Virus record (IMG/VR): IMGVR_UViG_3300042311_000389
Location: 1-64,000 of that record
DNA: 64,000 nt
Reading direction: 5' to 3' (one strand)
Source: a virus
Under the pieces are notes generated by a model. It was not told the origin of the DNA. It saw only the letters and a list, made by a program, of their open reading frames with translations, and searched no databases. The position numbers were made by a program, and so were the translations under genes. Shown piece by piece: positions 1 through 7,892 of the stretch; within the stretch, counting starts at the first letter, position 1, and every line of letters begins with the position of its first letter.

Positions 1-7
1 TTATTCA

Positions 8-1414
8 CTACGATTGATTTATCTTCTCCTGTAATAATTTCACAAACTCATTCTGAATCATTTTGGTAAACTTAATATAAGGAGCGTCTTCCGAATCTCT
101 ATTATACCCACCTGTTCCTTTTGGTGGTCGAGTATTTCTACCCATAAAGTTTAATCCTGATATGTTTGTAATACATTTGTGTCCTCCACTATTTGCCTGA
201 ATAAAATCCCAAGCATTTACTTTAATCTCGTCTAACATTTGTCTATGTTCTTCAGACAATTCAGAGAAAGGTTTTTCCATCATCTCACCGATATGAATTA
301 ATTTTTCCTTACCATCTTCCATTGTTTTATATTCCTTACCATACAAAGCAACAAAATCTTTAAATGTAAACCCTGTTGATTCCGGATTAAAATCTTTTGA
401 TGACTCTGAAATCCATTTGATTGTTGAAAGGGAAATCTCTCTTTGTTTTAATTGGTCTTCCCATTTTGATAATACCTCTTGAGCAATCTCACCTAAATTA
501 ACACCTTTTAATTGACGTTCACTTTTAAATGGATTACAAGATGCTTGAACCAAACCTAACGGCCAAGCAATAACAATAAAGTCAGCCTCAGGATTGTTTT
601 TAAATGGTGTGTATCTATCGTAAGAACCTGGTTTAAACATTGAACCTCCACCGTATTGAACAATTACATTACCTAATACTTTAACATTTGGATTAGTTTG
701 CATTGATTTAACATACTCATCTTTATTTGTTTCAAGTTGTTCCGGTTTAGCATAACCTTTTTCAATCATTATTCTTTTAATAGTGTGAAGAATGTTTATC
801 AATGACGGAGTACATTCCATAACCAATGTCTCTAAGAAACCTGGTTTATTCTTAAACGCCAATAATAGTTTGTTAGTAACTAACCCCATTAACATTTTAT
901 TTTTTTCTAATGATTTTTCTTTATCTATTCTAAATAAATAAGATATTACTTCATCAACTGAAATATCATTAACCGCATAGTTTGCTGAATCCACTGTTGA
1001 AATAAGTAATATATCCGAGGACGGGAATAATTCTTTTGGAGAAACTACCTGAGAGATTGTTTCAACATTTGAACGAGAACTTCTAAAAGATGTTGACTTT
1101 GTATCTTCAGCTCCGGCTTGTCTATCGTGGTGGTCAGTATGGATTACGAACATTGGTTTTCCGTGAGCAAAATCAACTAAAACCGGCATTACATCACCTT
1201 TAGCATCATTCTTCTTCACAGCAAATTCTTTATCCCCATATTGAATGATATGAGCGTCAACTACTTTAATACCATTATTCTCAAGATATTGTTTCATTGC
1301 AATAGCCGTTGTAACACCATCTAAATCTTGGTGAAAATATATTTCAGCTTTTGGGTATCTCTTAGCAAGAGCGTTAATGTCTCTTAAACCACTTTCTTTT
1401 ATAAGTTTTTTCAT
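8..1414 (-). CDS. DHH/DHHA1-family phosphoesterase (RecJ/NrnA-like)
   Basis: This protein of 468 residues belongs to the DHH phosphoesterase superfamily, whose members are metal-dependent exonucleases or oligonucleotide/cyclic-dinucleotide hydrolases. HQDLDG lies at residues 28-33, VDFAH at about 80-84, and the signature DHHD at 94-97. Near residue 410 SGGHK matches the substrate-binding GGGH motif of the C-terminal DHHA1 domain. I start at 1414, where the ATG overlaps the stop of the upstream gene as TAATG; an in-frame start at 1435 would lie inside that gene. It shares a transcript with the peptidoglycan-binding-like gene. The family is firm. The substrate (single-stranded DNA, nanoRNA or a signalling nucleotide) cannot be read from sequence. 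Confidence 0.85.
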   Translation of the reverse strand: MKKLIKESGLRDINALAKRYPKAEIYFHQDLDGVTTAIAMKQYLENNGIKVVDAHIIQYGDKEFAVKKNDAKGDVMPVLVDFAHGKPMFVIHTDHHDRQAGAEDTKSTSFRSSRSNVETISQVVSPKELFPSSDILLISTVDSANYAVNDISVDEVISYLFRIDKEKSLEKNKMLMGLVTNKLLLAFKNKPGFLETLVMECTPSLINILHTIKRIMIEKGYAKPEQLETNKDEYVKSMQTNPNVKVLGNVIVQYGGGSMFKPGSYDRYTPFKNNPEADFIVIAWPLGLVQASCNPFKSERQLKGVNLGEIAQEVLSKWEDQLKQREISLSTIKWISESSKDFNPESTGFTFKDFVALYGKEYKTMEDGKEKLIHIGEMMEKPFSELSEEHRQMLDEIKVNAWDFIQANSGGHKCITNISGLNFMGRNTRPPKGTGGYNRDSEDAPYIKFTKMIQNEFVKLLQEKINQS

Positions 1415-1779
1415 TAAAATATTTTTCCTAACCAATTAATAAATTCATCAATTACACCACCTTCTTCAGCAACCAAATCTTCACATCTTTGTTTATCTTT
1501 TGGTGACATTTTAGACCAAGTATCACGTCCCCAAACACCATCTGTAGGGACAACACCTATCTTTGATTGATATTTAGCGATAGCTTTAGCAGTATCAGAT
1601 TTTAAATTATTATCCGTTAAACCATCAACTTTTAATCCCGCTCTTATTTTTTCATTCAAAAACCTTTGAACACCTCTAATAAAAGTATGATTTGGTGCAT
1701 CGTCTTGTTCATTCAATAATCCGTATCTTGAACGAATATCGTTTCTTTCTTCTTCAGTAATTATAAATCTTTTTGACAT
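1414..1779 (-). CDS. Peptidoglycan-binding-like small protein with a candidate capsid-targeting N-terminus
   Basis: A protein of 121 residues. Residues about 50-92 (VDGLTDNNLKSDTAKAIAKY, then TDGVWGRDTW) look like a PG_binding_1 repeat, the small helical module that holds cell-wall hydrolases to peptidoglycan. No catalytic domain is attached. The N-terminus contains ITEEERNDIRSRYGLLNE, and a closely similar IRxxYGLL(N/T)E occurs in the 18988-19611 product. That stretch ends in L-N-E, compatible with a T4-type prohead protease site. A TATTTATA motif lies 15 bases upstream. It could be a virion protein acting on the wall at entry or a wall-binding accessory; the role is inferred. Confidence 0.6.
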   Translation of the reverse strand: MSKRFIITEEERNDIRSRYGLLNEQDDAPNHTFIRGVQRFLNEKIRAGLKVDGLTDNNLKSDTAKAIAKYQSKIGVVPTDGVWGRDTWSKMSPKDKQRCEDLVAEEGGVIDEFINWLGKIF

Positions 1780-1794
1780 AGTATTTGTTTTAGT

Positions 1795-1802
1795 TATAAA
1801 TA
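1795..1802 (-). promoter_or_regulatory. Late-type motif TATTTATA
   Basis: On the minus strand the octamer TATTTATA is 15 bases before the ATG at 1779, followed by ACTAAAACAAATACT. It lies directly after the terminator of the methyltransferase gene, as expected for a new transcription unit. Calling it a promoter rests on recurrence of the same motif before other genes. Confidence 0.5.
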
Positions 1803-1811
1803 TACAGAAAA

Positions 1812-1837
1812 TAAAAAAAGAGGTTACAACACCTCTT
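1812..1837 (-). terminator. Rho-independent terminator of the methyltransferase operon
   Basis: On the minus strand a 7-bp stem (AAGAGGT / ACCTCTT, arms 1831-1837 and 1818-1824, loop 1825-1830) is followed by a T-rich tract. The stop codon of the methyltransferase gene (1824-1826) lies at the stem/loop boundary, so the terminator is built into the end of the coding region. Confidence 0.75.
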
Positions 1838-2687
1838 CTTTTAATTCTAACTTTGTTTGTTTTCGTTCATCAATTAATGATTGAACTCTTTTCCTTGCAA
1901 TATCTGTATAACCCGGAGACAACTCAATTCCAATCCATCGTCTTTCTAATAACTCAGCAGCAAATGCCGATGTCCCACTACCCATAAATGGGTCAAGAAC
2001 AATGTCATTCTTATATGATAATATCTTAATTGCCTTTGCCGGAATATCCATTGAGAATGTCGCCTTTGTTAATGACCTAGTATCCGCAAAATATTCCCAT
2101 CGTCCAAACACCAAGTTCATAAACTCTTTCTTGTCTTCGTCCTGATAGACCATCTTGGTTCTAACTTTACCATCTTCATTAGTAACTTCAGTTGGTGTTC
2201 CCAACCATTGTGAAACTCCTTTAGACAATTTTTTACTACTTTTCTTATAAGCCAAAATCACACATTCCTTTGGATTGTAAACATAAGGTGCCGACGCACT
2301 CATCCAAGAACCCCAAGCAGTTTGTCTAACTCTATGTGGACTATCTTCTGTAAGGTCAACTAATCCACTAAACTTAAACCCAACTTCTTTCATTAACATC
2401 CAAAACTCAGCAACAAATAATATTCTCCCCCCTCTTTCTTGAACATTTAATTCATTTGGAATGTTTACCGCTATTCTTCCGTCATCTTTCAATACTCTTA
2501 ACGCCTCTCTCAACCAATCCTTTGTCCACTCGTAATACTCCTCCATAGGTAAATCATCCTTATGAACATCATAAGATATGTTTACATTATATGGCGGTGA
2601 TGTCACCAACAAATCAATTGAACCTTCAGGAAATGTTTTCATCACCTCAATACAATCACCATTAATTATTTTTCCTGTCTCTATCAT
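1824..2687 (-). CDS. DNA methyltransferase (beta-class, N4-cytosine or N6-adenine)
   Basis: A 287-residue site-specific DNA methyltransferase that transfers a methyl group from S-adenosylmethionine to an exocyclic amino group. The catalytic motif TSPPYN is at residues 29-34, and the cofactor motif DPFMGSGT follows near residue 230. That order is the beta class. Serine before PPY is commoner in N4-cytosine enzymes, but N6-adenine activity is not excluded. No restriction nuclease is adjacent, so it is an orphan enzyme, probably protecting phage DNA from host restriction or marking DNA. It is the last gene before a terminator. A second, unrelated methylase is at 11501-12349. Confidence 0.9.
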   Translation of the reverse strand: MIETGKIINGDCIEVMKTFPEGSIDLLVTSPPYNVNISYDVHKDDLPMEEYYEWTKDWLREALRVLKDDGRIAVNIPNELNVQERGGRILFVAEFWMLMKEVGFKFSGLVDLTEDSPHRVRQTAWGSWMSASAPYVYNPKECVILAYKKSSKKLSKGVSQWLGTPTEVTNEDGKVRTKMVYQDEDKKEFMNLVFGRWEYFADTRSLTKATFSMDIPAKAIKILSYKNDIVLDPFMGSGTSAFAAELLERRWIGIELSPGYTDIARKRVQSLIDERKQTKLELKEEVL

Positions 2688-2688
2688 T

Positions 2689-3000
2689 TTACTCTTTTAA
2701 TTGGTATTTCCAACCATCTTCTTTTTTAATTGGTGTAATTTCTAAATCCAAAAACACCGCGTTTTGTTCACCAGCGTGTAACCCTAATATATTATAATCG
2801 TAAAACTCTTCAGCCTCACCCATAGTCATTAGGTCTCTTTCTTGTAGGATATTTAATATCCCTTGTTTTGAATATAACATTTTTCTTCCCGGAGAACCAA
2901 AGTCCTCAACTATCCCAACGATAGCACTTTCTAACCCATCCAATAGAACCGCACCTTCTGCGTATTCATCAATATCAACCGTTACTCTCAAGACGTTCAA
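2689..3000 (-). CDS. Hypothetical protein
   Basis: I do not recognise a function. The frame gives 103 residues from a TTG at 3000 that lies inside the upstream gene (26-base overlap). No ATG lies near the N-terminus, so TTG, or a GTA/GTT a few codons later, must serve as the start. The protein is acidic and soluble, without membrane segments. The middle (EDFGSPGRKMLYSKQGILN) has the composition of a compact conserved fold. It sits one base upstream of the methyltransferase start, so the two are probably co-translated. Confidence 0.6.
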   Translation of the reverse strand: MNVLRVTVDIDEYAEGAVLLDGLESAIVGIVEDFGSPGRKMLYSKQGILNILQERDLMTMGEAEEFYDYNILGLHAGEQNAVFLDLEITPIKKEDGWKYQLKE

Positions 3001-3211
3001 TTTTACGAACCAAATACCACAACGCTTTCTTCATATCCTGAAGTTCTTTATCCGTCTCTTTCTTACCTGCTCTTGCAACATATTTCACAACATTGAAGAT
3101 GTAAGCATCTTTATCAAGACCCCAAGCTTCACATACTTTTACAACCTCATACGGGTTGTCTTGTCCCCCATAATGTTCAGGGTGGTTAACCATTTCTTTG
3201 TTTTCACTCAT
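2975..3211 (-). CDS. DUF3310 family protein
   Basis: A 78-residue protein matching DUF3310: VNHPEHYGG near residue 8, then NPYEVVKVCEAWGL, FNVVKYVARAGKK and a final KKALWYLVRKIERL helix. The family is common in phages, often near nucleotide-metabolism genes; a link to nucleotide kinases has been suggested but no reaction is established. The ATG at 3211 overlaps the previous stop as ATGA, indicating translational coupling. Confidence 0.85.
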   Translation of the reverse strand: MSENKEMVNHPEHYGGQDNPYEVVKVCEAWGLDKDAYIFNVVKYVARAGKKETDKELQDMKKALWYLVRKIERLESNG

Positions 3212-3429
3212 AATTTTACTATATAATATTTTCCTAACTTAACACTTTTCTTATACCCATTTCTAACGGAGAATAATGGTTTTGTAGTAACATTAACACC
3301 AATACCATTATTAAATCTAATGGACCAACCTGATGGTGAGTAACTATATAATATTGATTTATTAAATAATTTAATCACCGTTTGACCACAACCCACACCA
3401 ATATTATAAGTTTGTTTAGATAGCCACAT
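3208..3429 (-). CDS. Hypothetical small beta-rich protein
   Basis: A 73-residue basic protein with alternating hydrophobic residues (for example KLFNKSILYSYSPSGWSIRF), suggesting a small beta-sheet fold. I do not recognise it. It overlaps the preceding gene by 14 bases and the following gene by 4 (ATGA), so it is translated within the same operon. Confidence 0.5.
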   Translation of the reverse strand: MWLSKQTYNIGVGCGQTVIKLFNKSILYSYSPSGWSIRFNNGIGVNVTTKPLFSVRNGYKKSVKLGKYYIVKL

Positions 3430-3598
3430 AATATCCTTGACTTAATTTACTTTCTTTAATGTAACCCTCAGATATTAAGGTATCTAATTGTTTTTTTGTC
3501 TCATCTTCATTAAGTTTAAGGATGTACTTTGAGATGTAACTAATGTGGATTGGTTGTCTTAACTTATCCATTAACGATTTAATCTGTCTTTTGTCCAT
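3416..3598 (-). CDS. Hypothetical small protein, possible winged-helix fold
   Basis: A 60-residue protein. The pattern of short helices followed by TLISEGYIKESKLSQGYYVA resembles a minimal winged helix (recognition helix plus beta wing), so DNA binding is possible. No family is recognised and no acidic or catalytic cluster is seen. The start overlaps the stop of the upstream 255-residue gene as TAATG. Confidence 0.5.
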   Translation of the reverse strand: MDKRQIKSLMDKLRQPIHISYISKYILKLNEDETKKQLDTLISEGYIKESKLSQGYYVAI

Positions 3599-4365
3599 TA
3601 TGATAATAATTTTCTTGTTATTTTAACATTTTGATTAATATATGATAATATTTTTCTTTTAAATATTGGAACCAATGTTTCCTCTAACGGGAAGACATCA
3701 TTACAAAATACCTCAAATATTGGATAATACTCCTCTTTGTTTTTCTCGTATGTTTTTGAAAAAGTAGAGATAATTTCCGGTATAGTCAAACTATCCTGTT
3801 GTCCTTTGAAAACTAATTTTAAAGATGTTTTTGTTTGACCTTTTGTTTTATACACCTTTCTTGTGGTATATTGCCAAACATATAAAGTTTCAGGTGTTTT
3901 ATAAGAAAAGAACCCTGATTTGCTTTGCAGATTATTTTTGTTTTTCTTTACCACAACATCAATGGAATCAAAAACAATACTCCATATTGATTTTGCAAAG
4001 TTAAAATAGTCGTGTAGTTGTGGTTGACTAATTTTTAATATTTTTTGATACTCAATAACTTCCTCGTCATCTAACACAGGAATATCTTTAACTTTTAAAT
4101 CAGATAAGACTAGTTCATCATCATTAGAAGTTAATTTTCTATCAACATATAAAATTTTGTTTTGTGTAAGTAAGGTCTGTATATTACCCAAATGTAACGA
4201 AAGTTCGATAAACATCGGGTAGACCTCCATTCTCTCAAGATGTTTATTCATCTTTTGAAAGTAGTCCAATAAAACATACTGTTTTTGTTCGGCGTCGAGA
4301 ATACCATCAAATAACCAATCGGTATCCATTAAAAATTTATTCTTATTTTTCTGTTTCATTCCCAT
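3598..4365 (-). CDS. Hypothetical protein
   Basis: A 255-residue soluble protein of unknown function. The N-terminus (MDTDWLFDGILDAEQKQYVL) is followed by helical segments, a charged linker (residues about 85-105) and a beta-rich middle. No catalytic motif, signal peptide or membrane segment is visible. It is the first gene of the leftward run toward the methyltransferase. A weak host-type -10 (TATATTTT, one mismatch from TAnnTTTG) lies just upstream. Confidence 0.6.
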   Translation of the reverse strand: MGMKQKNKNKFLMDTDWLFDGILDAEQKQYVLLDYFQKMNKHLERMEVYPMFIELSLHLGNIQTLLTQNKILYVDRKLTSNDDELVLSDLKVKDIPVLDDEEVIEYQKILKISQPQLHDYFNFAKSIWSIVFDSIDVVVKKNKNNLQSKSGFFSYKTPETLYVWQYTTRKVYKTKGQTKTSLKLVFKGQQDSLTIPEIISTFSKTYEKNKEEYYPIFEVFCNDVFPLEETLVPIFKRKILSYINQNVKITRKLLS

Positions 4366-4413
4366 ATTCTATTATTTAAAATATACGGAAAAAGATTGGA
4401 AAAAGGAATAGTT

Positions 4414-5775
4414 TTAATTAACTCTCATTATGTAATAGGTTATACCATTAACTTCTTCAGTATCATATTGACCGTCATAACTATTCATAATACCCCAACC
4501 ATCAGAGTCAACTAACCCTTGAGCTAAAGCGTCTTCATCTATATATTCCTTGAAGTCTAAACCATAGTTTCTAAGATAATCTAATGGGTCTCTTTTTACA
4601 TCTCTAACCAACTCATTAACTTTATTCTCAATCATATCTTCACTTGGTTCGGTATCAACTTCAATACTATCTAACTCTTCTTGGAGAGCTTCTATCTGAT
4701 TCTCTAAATCTTCATCGTAATCATAATAATTCTCATCATCAGAATCTAATTCCAACCTTTGTTGTTCTAAATCATATATCATAGTTTCAAGTTCATCTTT
4801 TCTTTCTTCTTGTTCATCAGTTAATTCATAATCATCATCACTAAAATAACCCTCAGGATAATCTCTAATTTGATAATCATAATCCTCTTCAGCCATTCTA
4901 ACAATAGCATCAACATCTAAATAATCTTCAATAAATGATTCACTAAATCCGTCAGCACCTACATCATCGATATAAGACACCGCATATTGTAATGCCGCAG
5001 CATCCATTTCTTCTTCAGTTCCAACAGTATATTCTCTATCTTTGAAACCAGGCATTAAAACCTCAAATTGTTGTAAACCATAATGAGTATATCTTGATGC
5101 GTACATCATATAAACATCCGCATTATTCTCTTCTAATTCTTCAATTTCTGTTTGTGTTTCATCAATAGTTTCTTGTAATTCATATGCTCTCTCGTCATTA
5201 TCATCAAGTCCCTCATACTCTTGTTCCAAATCTTGAAGTTTACTTCTCAAAATTGTTAATTTTTCAATATCCTCATCCGATAATGGTTCAATCTCACCAT
5301 TATTAACTAAGTTATCAAATAACGCGTGAGCTTTCTCTCCGGTCTCATCCCCCTGTTCTAAAGCCCACTCATCACTATCACGAAGAGATTCTTGTTCACC
5401 AAGTTTAGCATTTAGTTCTTGTTTCTCTCTAATTCTTTCACGAGGAGAACCACCATCAGAAATATATTTTTTAACTTGTAAACCACCTAAGTCACCCACT
5501 TTAGTATTACGAATATCTAATGAACCATCAATATAAGCTATTGGCCCAATATCTTTAACATCTTTACCACCCAAATCTAAATCACCGGTAATGTATAATG
5601 GTTTACCACCATATTGTTTCATTTTTCTAAAAACATTACCATTATAACTGGCATATCTCATCACATCCAAGTAATCCTCAGGAGATATTCTATAATATTC
5701 GTCCTCAGTTTCTTTGATGATTTGTTTAATTACTTTATATAATTCGGATTCTGTAAGTCTCAATTTTCTACTCAT
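4414..5775 (-). CDS. Acidic coiled-coil protein with candidate capsid-targeting N-terminus
   Basis: A 453-residue, strongly acidic protein. It opens with LRLTESELYKVIKQIIKE, an amphipathic helix ending in I-K-E. Residues about 45-105 form short repeats (LYITGDLDLGG, YIDGSLDIRN) like a small leucine-rich or beta-solenoid region. Long Glu/Asp-rich coiled-coil stretches follow at about 170-220 and 315-370. I use the ATG at 5775; an in-frame start five codons upstream would place the TATTTATT motif inside the coding region. The acidity, coiled coil and N-terminal peptide suggest a capsid-interior or scaffold-type protein, which is an inference. Confidence 0.65.
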   Translation of the reverse strand: MSRKLRLTESELYKVIKQIIKETEDEYYRISPEDYLDVMRYASYNGNVFRKMKQYGGKPLYITGDLDLGGKDVKDIGPIAYIDGSLDIRNTKVGDLGGLQVKKYISDGGSPRERIREKQELNAKLGEQESLRDSDEWALEQGDETGEKAHALFDNLVNNGEIEPLSDEDIEKLTILRSKLQDLEQEYEGLDDNDERAYELQETIDETQTEIEELEENNADVYMMYASRYTHYGLQQFEVLMPGFKDREYTVGTEEEMDAAALQYAVSYIDDVGADGFSESFIEDYLDVDAIVRMAEEDYDYQIRDYPEGYFSDDDYELTDEQEERKDELETMIYDLEQQRLELDSDDENYYDYDEDLENQIEALQEELDSIEVDTEPSEDMIENKVNELVRDVKRDPLDYLRNYGLDFKEYIDEDALAQGLVDSDGWGIMNSYDGQYDTEEVNGITYYIMRVN

Positions 5776-5778
5776 ATC

Positions 5779-5786
5779 AATAAATA
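5779..5786 (-). promoter_or_regulatory. Late-type motif TATTTATT
   Basis: On the minus strand TATTTATT-GAT-ATG places the motif only 3 bases before the start at 5775. If it is a -10 element the transcript would be leaderless or start within the first codons. The same arrangement recurs at 35705 and 61738. Confidence 0.4.
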
Positions 5787-5831
5787 TCAACGAAGATACA
5801 AAATTTATTTACTTATTACCATTATTATTGA

Positions 5832-5839
5832 TATTTATG
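5832..5839 (+). promoter_or_regulatory. Late-type motif TATTTATG
   Basis: TATTTATG lies 29 bases upstream of the ATG at 5869. It forms a divergent pair with the minus-strand motif at 5779-5786. Confidence 0.4.
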
Positions 5840-5868
5840 GTTATATAAACATTAAAACATATTTCACA

Positions 5869-6012
5869 ATGGGATGCGGATGTAAAAACAAAGGAACTCA
5901 AACTCCTCCACCAGCTCAACAAACGAATACTCCTGCAGGACAAAGTCAACCACAGACTCAACCTATTCAAGAATCTATTCGTAAAGTAGTTGAAAAATAT
6001 TACAAGAAGTAA
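5869..6012 (+). CDS. 47-residue Cys-rich N-terminal protein
   Basis: This short gene encodes MGCGCKNKG, then a Pro/Gln/Thr-rich linker (QTPPPAQQTNTP), then a helical tail IQESIRKVVEKYYKK. It has its own upstream motif (5832-5839) and its own terminator (6042-6067), which strongly supports a real gene. The MGCGC start could bind metal or a partner, or be lipidated only if exported, but no signal peptide is present. The tail resembles the helical peptides at the start of the candidate capsid-packaged proteins. Function unknown. Confidence 0.7.
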   Translation: MGCGCKNKGTQTPPPAQQTNTPAGQSQPQTQPIQESIRKVVEKYYKK

Positions 6013-6041
6013 TAACTAAACGTTTGGGGTAAAAAACTACA

Positions 6042-6067
6042 GGGGGACAATTTTGTTCCCTTTTTTT
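6042..6067 (+). terminator. Rho-independent terminator
   Basis: GGGGACAA / TTGTTCCC form an 8-bp stem with one G-T pair, followed by seven T. It closes the transcript of the 47-residue gene. Confidence 0.8.
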
Positions 6068-6074
6068 ATTTATA
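6067..6074 (+). promoter_or_regulatory. Late-type motif TATTTATA
   Basis: TATTTATAATTAAAAT begins at the end of the preceding terminator T tract, 41 bases before the ATG at 6116. The flank resembles TATTTATAATAAAAAC at 11417 and 17216. The spacing is the longest of the set, so this is a weaker candidate. Confidence 0.35.
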
Positions 6075-6115
6075 ATTAAAATTAATTTCTATATTATTTC
6101 GTATAACTTAAAAAT

Positions 6116-6934
6116 ATGAAATATATAAATGAGAACTCAAATAGAGGATTAGTTAATTTATTCTCCGACTACATTGTCAACAAAATAAATAAAGACAAAC
6201 AATACGATGTTGTTATTGAAGTAACCGATTGTGGTAAATTCTTTGTGGTTAATGGAATGACCAACTCCGATAAGATTTTAGATATGGTTAATGTAAAAGA
6301 GTCTTTTCTTGAGAGTTATAAATCACTACTAACTAATTTTGGTTATGAAAATGTTAATGTAATTGATTTAATTATGTATGGAAACGAATTATCAAAAAAA
6401 GATGAGTATACTTTTGACTTTTATAATTCTTCAAGACCATTATATCATCGTAATTTAATTTCAGAACTTGTTGAGAATCCTCAACCTAAATTCAATTCCA
6501 TTTCTTATAATAGTAGATTAGAATATGAATTAGATTATTCAGAGGATGATACAACTAATTTAGATTATTTTACATACGCACCATTAAACGTTTCATCCGA
6601 GTTTCCACACGGATATAGTTTAAGTATGGGAAGACAAGAATTATATTATTCAGAATACATCTCTAACCAATTATTTGACGTAATACTAACTGACAGTTTA
6701 ACTTTTAAATATTCGTCCGTTAAACAAGACGATGATAATCAAATAGACATAACATCAAATAGTATTCATCCAAAAAAAGATATTATATCAATGACACTAG
6801 ATGTATTTGATTTTGATATGTTAACATTTTACGATATGATTAAAGGTTATGATATCATTGAAGACATTACCGAACCATTCGACACTAAACCTTGGTTAGT
6901 CAGAGATAAAATTAAAGACCTGATATTATTCTAA
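6116..6934 (+). CDS. Hypothetical protein (very tentative S-adenosylmethionine synthetase-like N-terminus)
   Basis: A 272-residue soluble protein. Its first ~75 residues (GLVNLFSDYIVNKI, then a beta hairpin with FFVVNG and ILDM) vaguely follow the order seen at the start of S-adenosylmethionine synthetases, and LYHRNLISEL occurs near residue 120. The catalytic signature of that family is not visible, so I do not name it. It is transcribed rightward alone and ends at a bidirectional terminator. Confidence 0.55.
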   Translation: MKYINENSNRGLVNLFSDYIVNKINKDKQYDVVIEVTDCGKFFVVNGMTNSDKILDMVNVKESFLESYKSLLTNFGYENVNVIDLIMYGNELSKKDEYTFDFYNSSRPLYHRNLISELVENPQPKFNSISYNSRLEYELDYSEDDTTNLDYFTYAPLNVSSEFPHGYSLSMGRQELYYSEYISNQLFDVILTDSLTFKYSSVKQDDDNQIDITSNSIHPKKDIISMTLDVFDFDMLTFYDMIKGYDIIEDITEPFDTKPWLVRDKIKDLILF

Positions 6935-6936
6935 AT

Positions 6937-6966
6937 AAAAAAATCCCCAATCAAGGGGATTTTTTT
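6937..6966. terminator. Bidirectional rho-independent terminator
   Basis: AAAAAAATCCCC / GGGGATTTTTT form a stem with loop AATCAA, flanked by A and T tracts. It separates the convergent 6116-6934 and 6965-7252 genes and should work in both directions. Confidence 0.9.
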
Positions 6967-7252
6967 ATAGTCCAAAATGTTCTTTAATGATTGCAACACC
7001 TTCTTCAATTTCATCGTAATCTCTATCCGGAGCATATAGATAACTTTTATGGTCATCTGTGTCCGGTGATTCAACAACCATAAATGCGGGAACAAATTCA
7101 TTCTCAGTAATTTCAACAAACATTTCGTATTCATCTTCGTGTTCATCAATATCTCTAACCTGAAATGGGATATTTGATTCCTTTAATTGTTTCTTCATTG
7201 TCTCACAGTGGGGACAACCTTTCATCGTGAAAAGAATTAGTAACTTATCCAT
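6965..7252 (-). CDS. Glutaredoxin-like protein
   Basis: A 95-residue glutaredoxin-fold protein. The active site CPHC is at residues 13-16 after the first beta strand (LLILFTMKG), and the cis-proline loop is FVPAF. Glutaredoxins reduce disulfides, classically in ribonucleotide reductase. Its start overlaps the end of the thioredoxin gene by 8 bases, so the two are made together. The likely client is the class I reductase at 61823-64000, whose C-terminus carries a Cys pair. There is no membrane segment or signal peptide. Confidence 0.85.
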   Translation of the reverse strand: MDKLLILFTMKGCPHCETMKKQLKESNIPFQVRDIDEHEDEYEMFVEITENEFVPAFMVVESPDTDDHKSYLYAPDRDYDEIEEGVAIIKEHFGL

Positions 7253-7568
7253 TGATTAGGTTAGTTACCAATTGTTTAATTTGTCCTTCTATTTGAACAC
7301 CTGTTTTAGTATCAACAACATCACCATTGTTAAACACTTTTATTGTTGGAACCGCTCTAATATTATATTTTTCAGCAAAGTCTCGGTTTTTTTCAACATT
7401 TATTGTGTATAATTGAACTTCGGAATTTTCATTTCTAAATTCTTCAGAAACTTTTTCAAATATAGGTTTCATCATTTTGCACGGGCCACACCATTCGGTA
7501 TATCCATCAATAATTAATTTTTCACCATTGTTAATTTTTTCCTGTAATAATTCTTGTGTAATTTCCAT
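7245..7568 (-). CDS. Thioredoxin
   Basis: A 107-residue thioredoxin. The active site WCGPC is at residues 26-30, preceded by the beta strand KLIIDGYTE, and the cis-proline motif VPT is near residue 74. Length and spacing match the canonical single-domain family. It is cytoplasmic and would reduce disulfides, most likely in ribonucleotide reductase or as a polymerase or assembly factor. Pairing with the glutaredoxin gene supports the reductase role. Confidence 0.92.
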   Translation of the reverse strand: MEITQELLQEKINNGEKLIIDGYTEWCGPCKMMKPIFEKVSEEFRNENSEVQLYTINVEKNRDFAEKYNIRAVPTIKVFNNGDVVDTKTGVQIEGQIKQLVTNLING

Positions 7569-7570
7569 TC

Positions 7571-7891
7571 TTAATCTTTTTTTGTTAATCGTTTTATTTG
7601 TAGTAAAATATAATCCACTACGTTTTGTTTATCCACCTTTGTTAATATAAATATCTTAGTTTGTGACTTCCGTAAAATTAAAATACCGGTAGAGTCATAT
7701 TCATATAATCTGTCTTTATAAACTATCTCGTGTTCATTATTTACAAAATAGTCAAACCACAATGTATGTGATTTATTTAATAATTTGTCTGTGTCTTCTT
7801 TAGACATAGTTGGATACACCTCTACAATACTAGGGTGAACTCCAAACCTTTCTTTAAAGGTATCTACGCAATGTTGTGGTATTTCTTTCAT
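7571..7891 (-). CDS. Hypothetical protein
   Basis: A 106-residue basic, soluble protein. It has mixed helix and strand, with IVYKDRLYEYDSTGILILRK as a clear beta region and a helical C-terminus (VVDYILLQIKRLTKK). No family is recognised. It lies 2 bases from the thioredoxin gene and 1 base from the PcfJ-like gene, so it belongs to that operon. Confidence 0.6.
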   Translation of the reverse strand: MKEIPQHCVDTFKERFGVHPSIVEVYPTMSKEDTDKLLNKSHTLWFDYFVNNEHEIVYKDRLYEYDSTGILILRKSQTKIFILTKVDKQNVVDYILLQIKRLTKKD

Positions 7892-7892
7892 C

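Noticed and set aside
6931-7149. 72-residue leftward frame overlapping the glutaredoxin gene
   Set aside because: It is a shadow of glutaredoxin in another frame and crosses a strong terminator.
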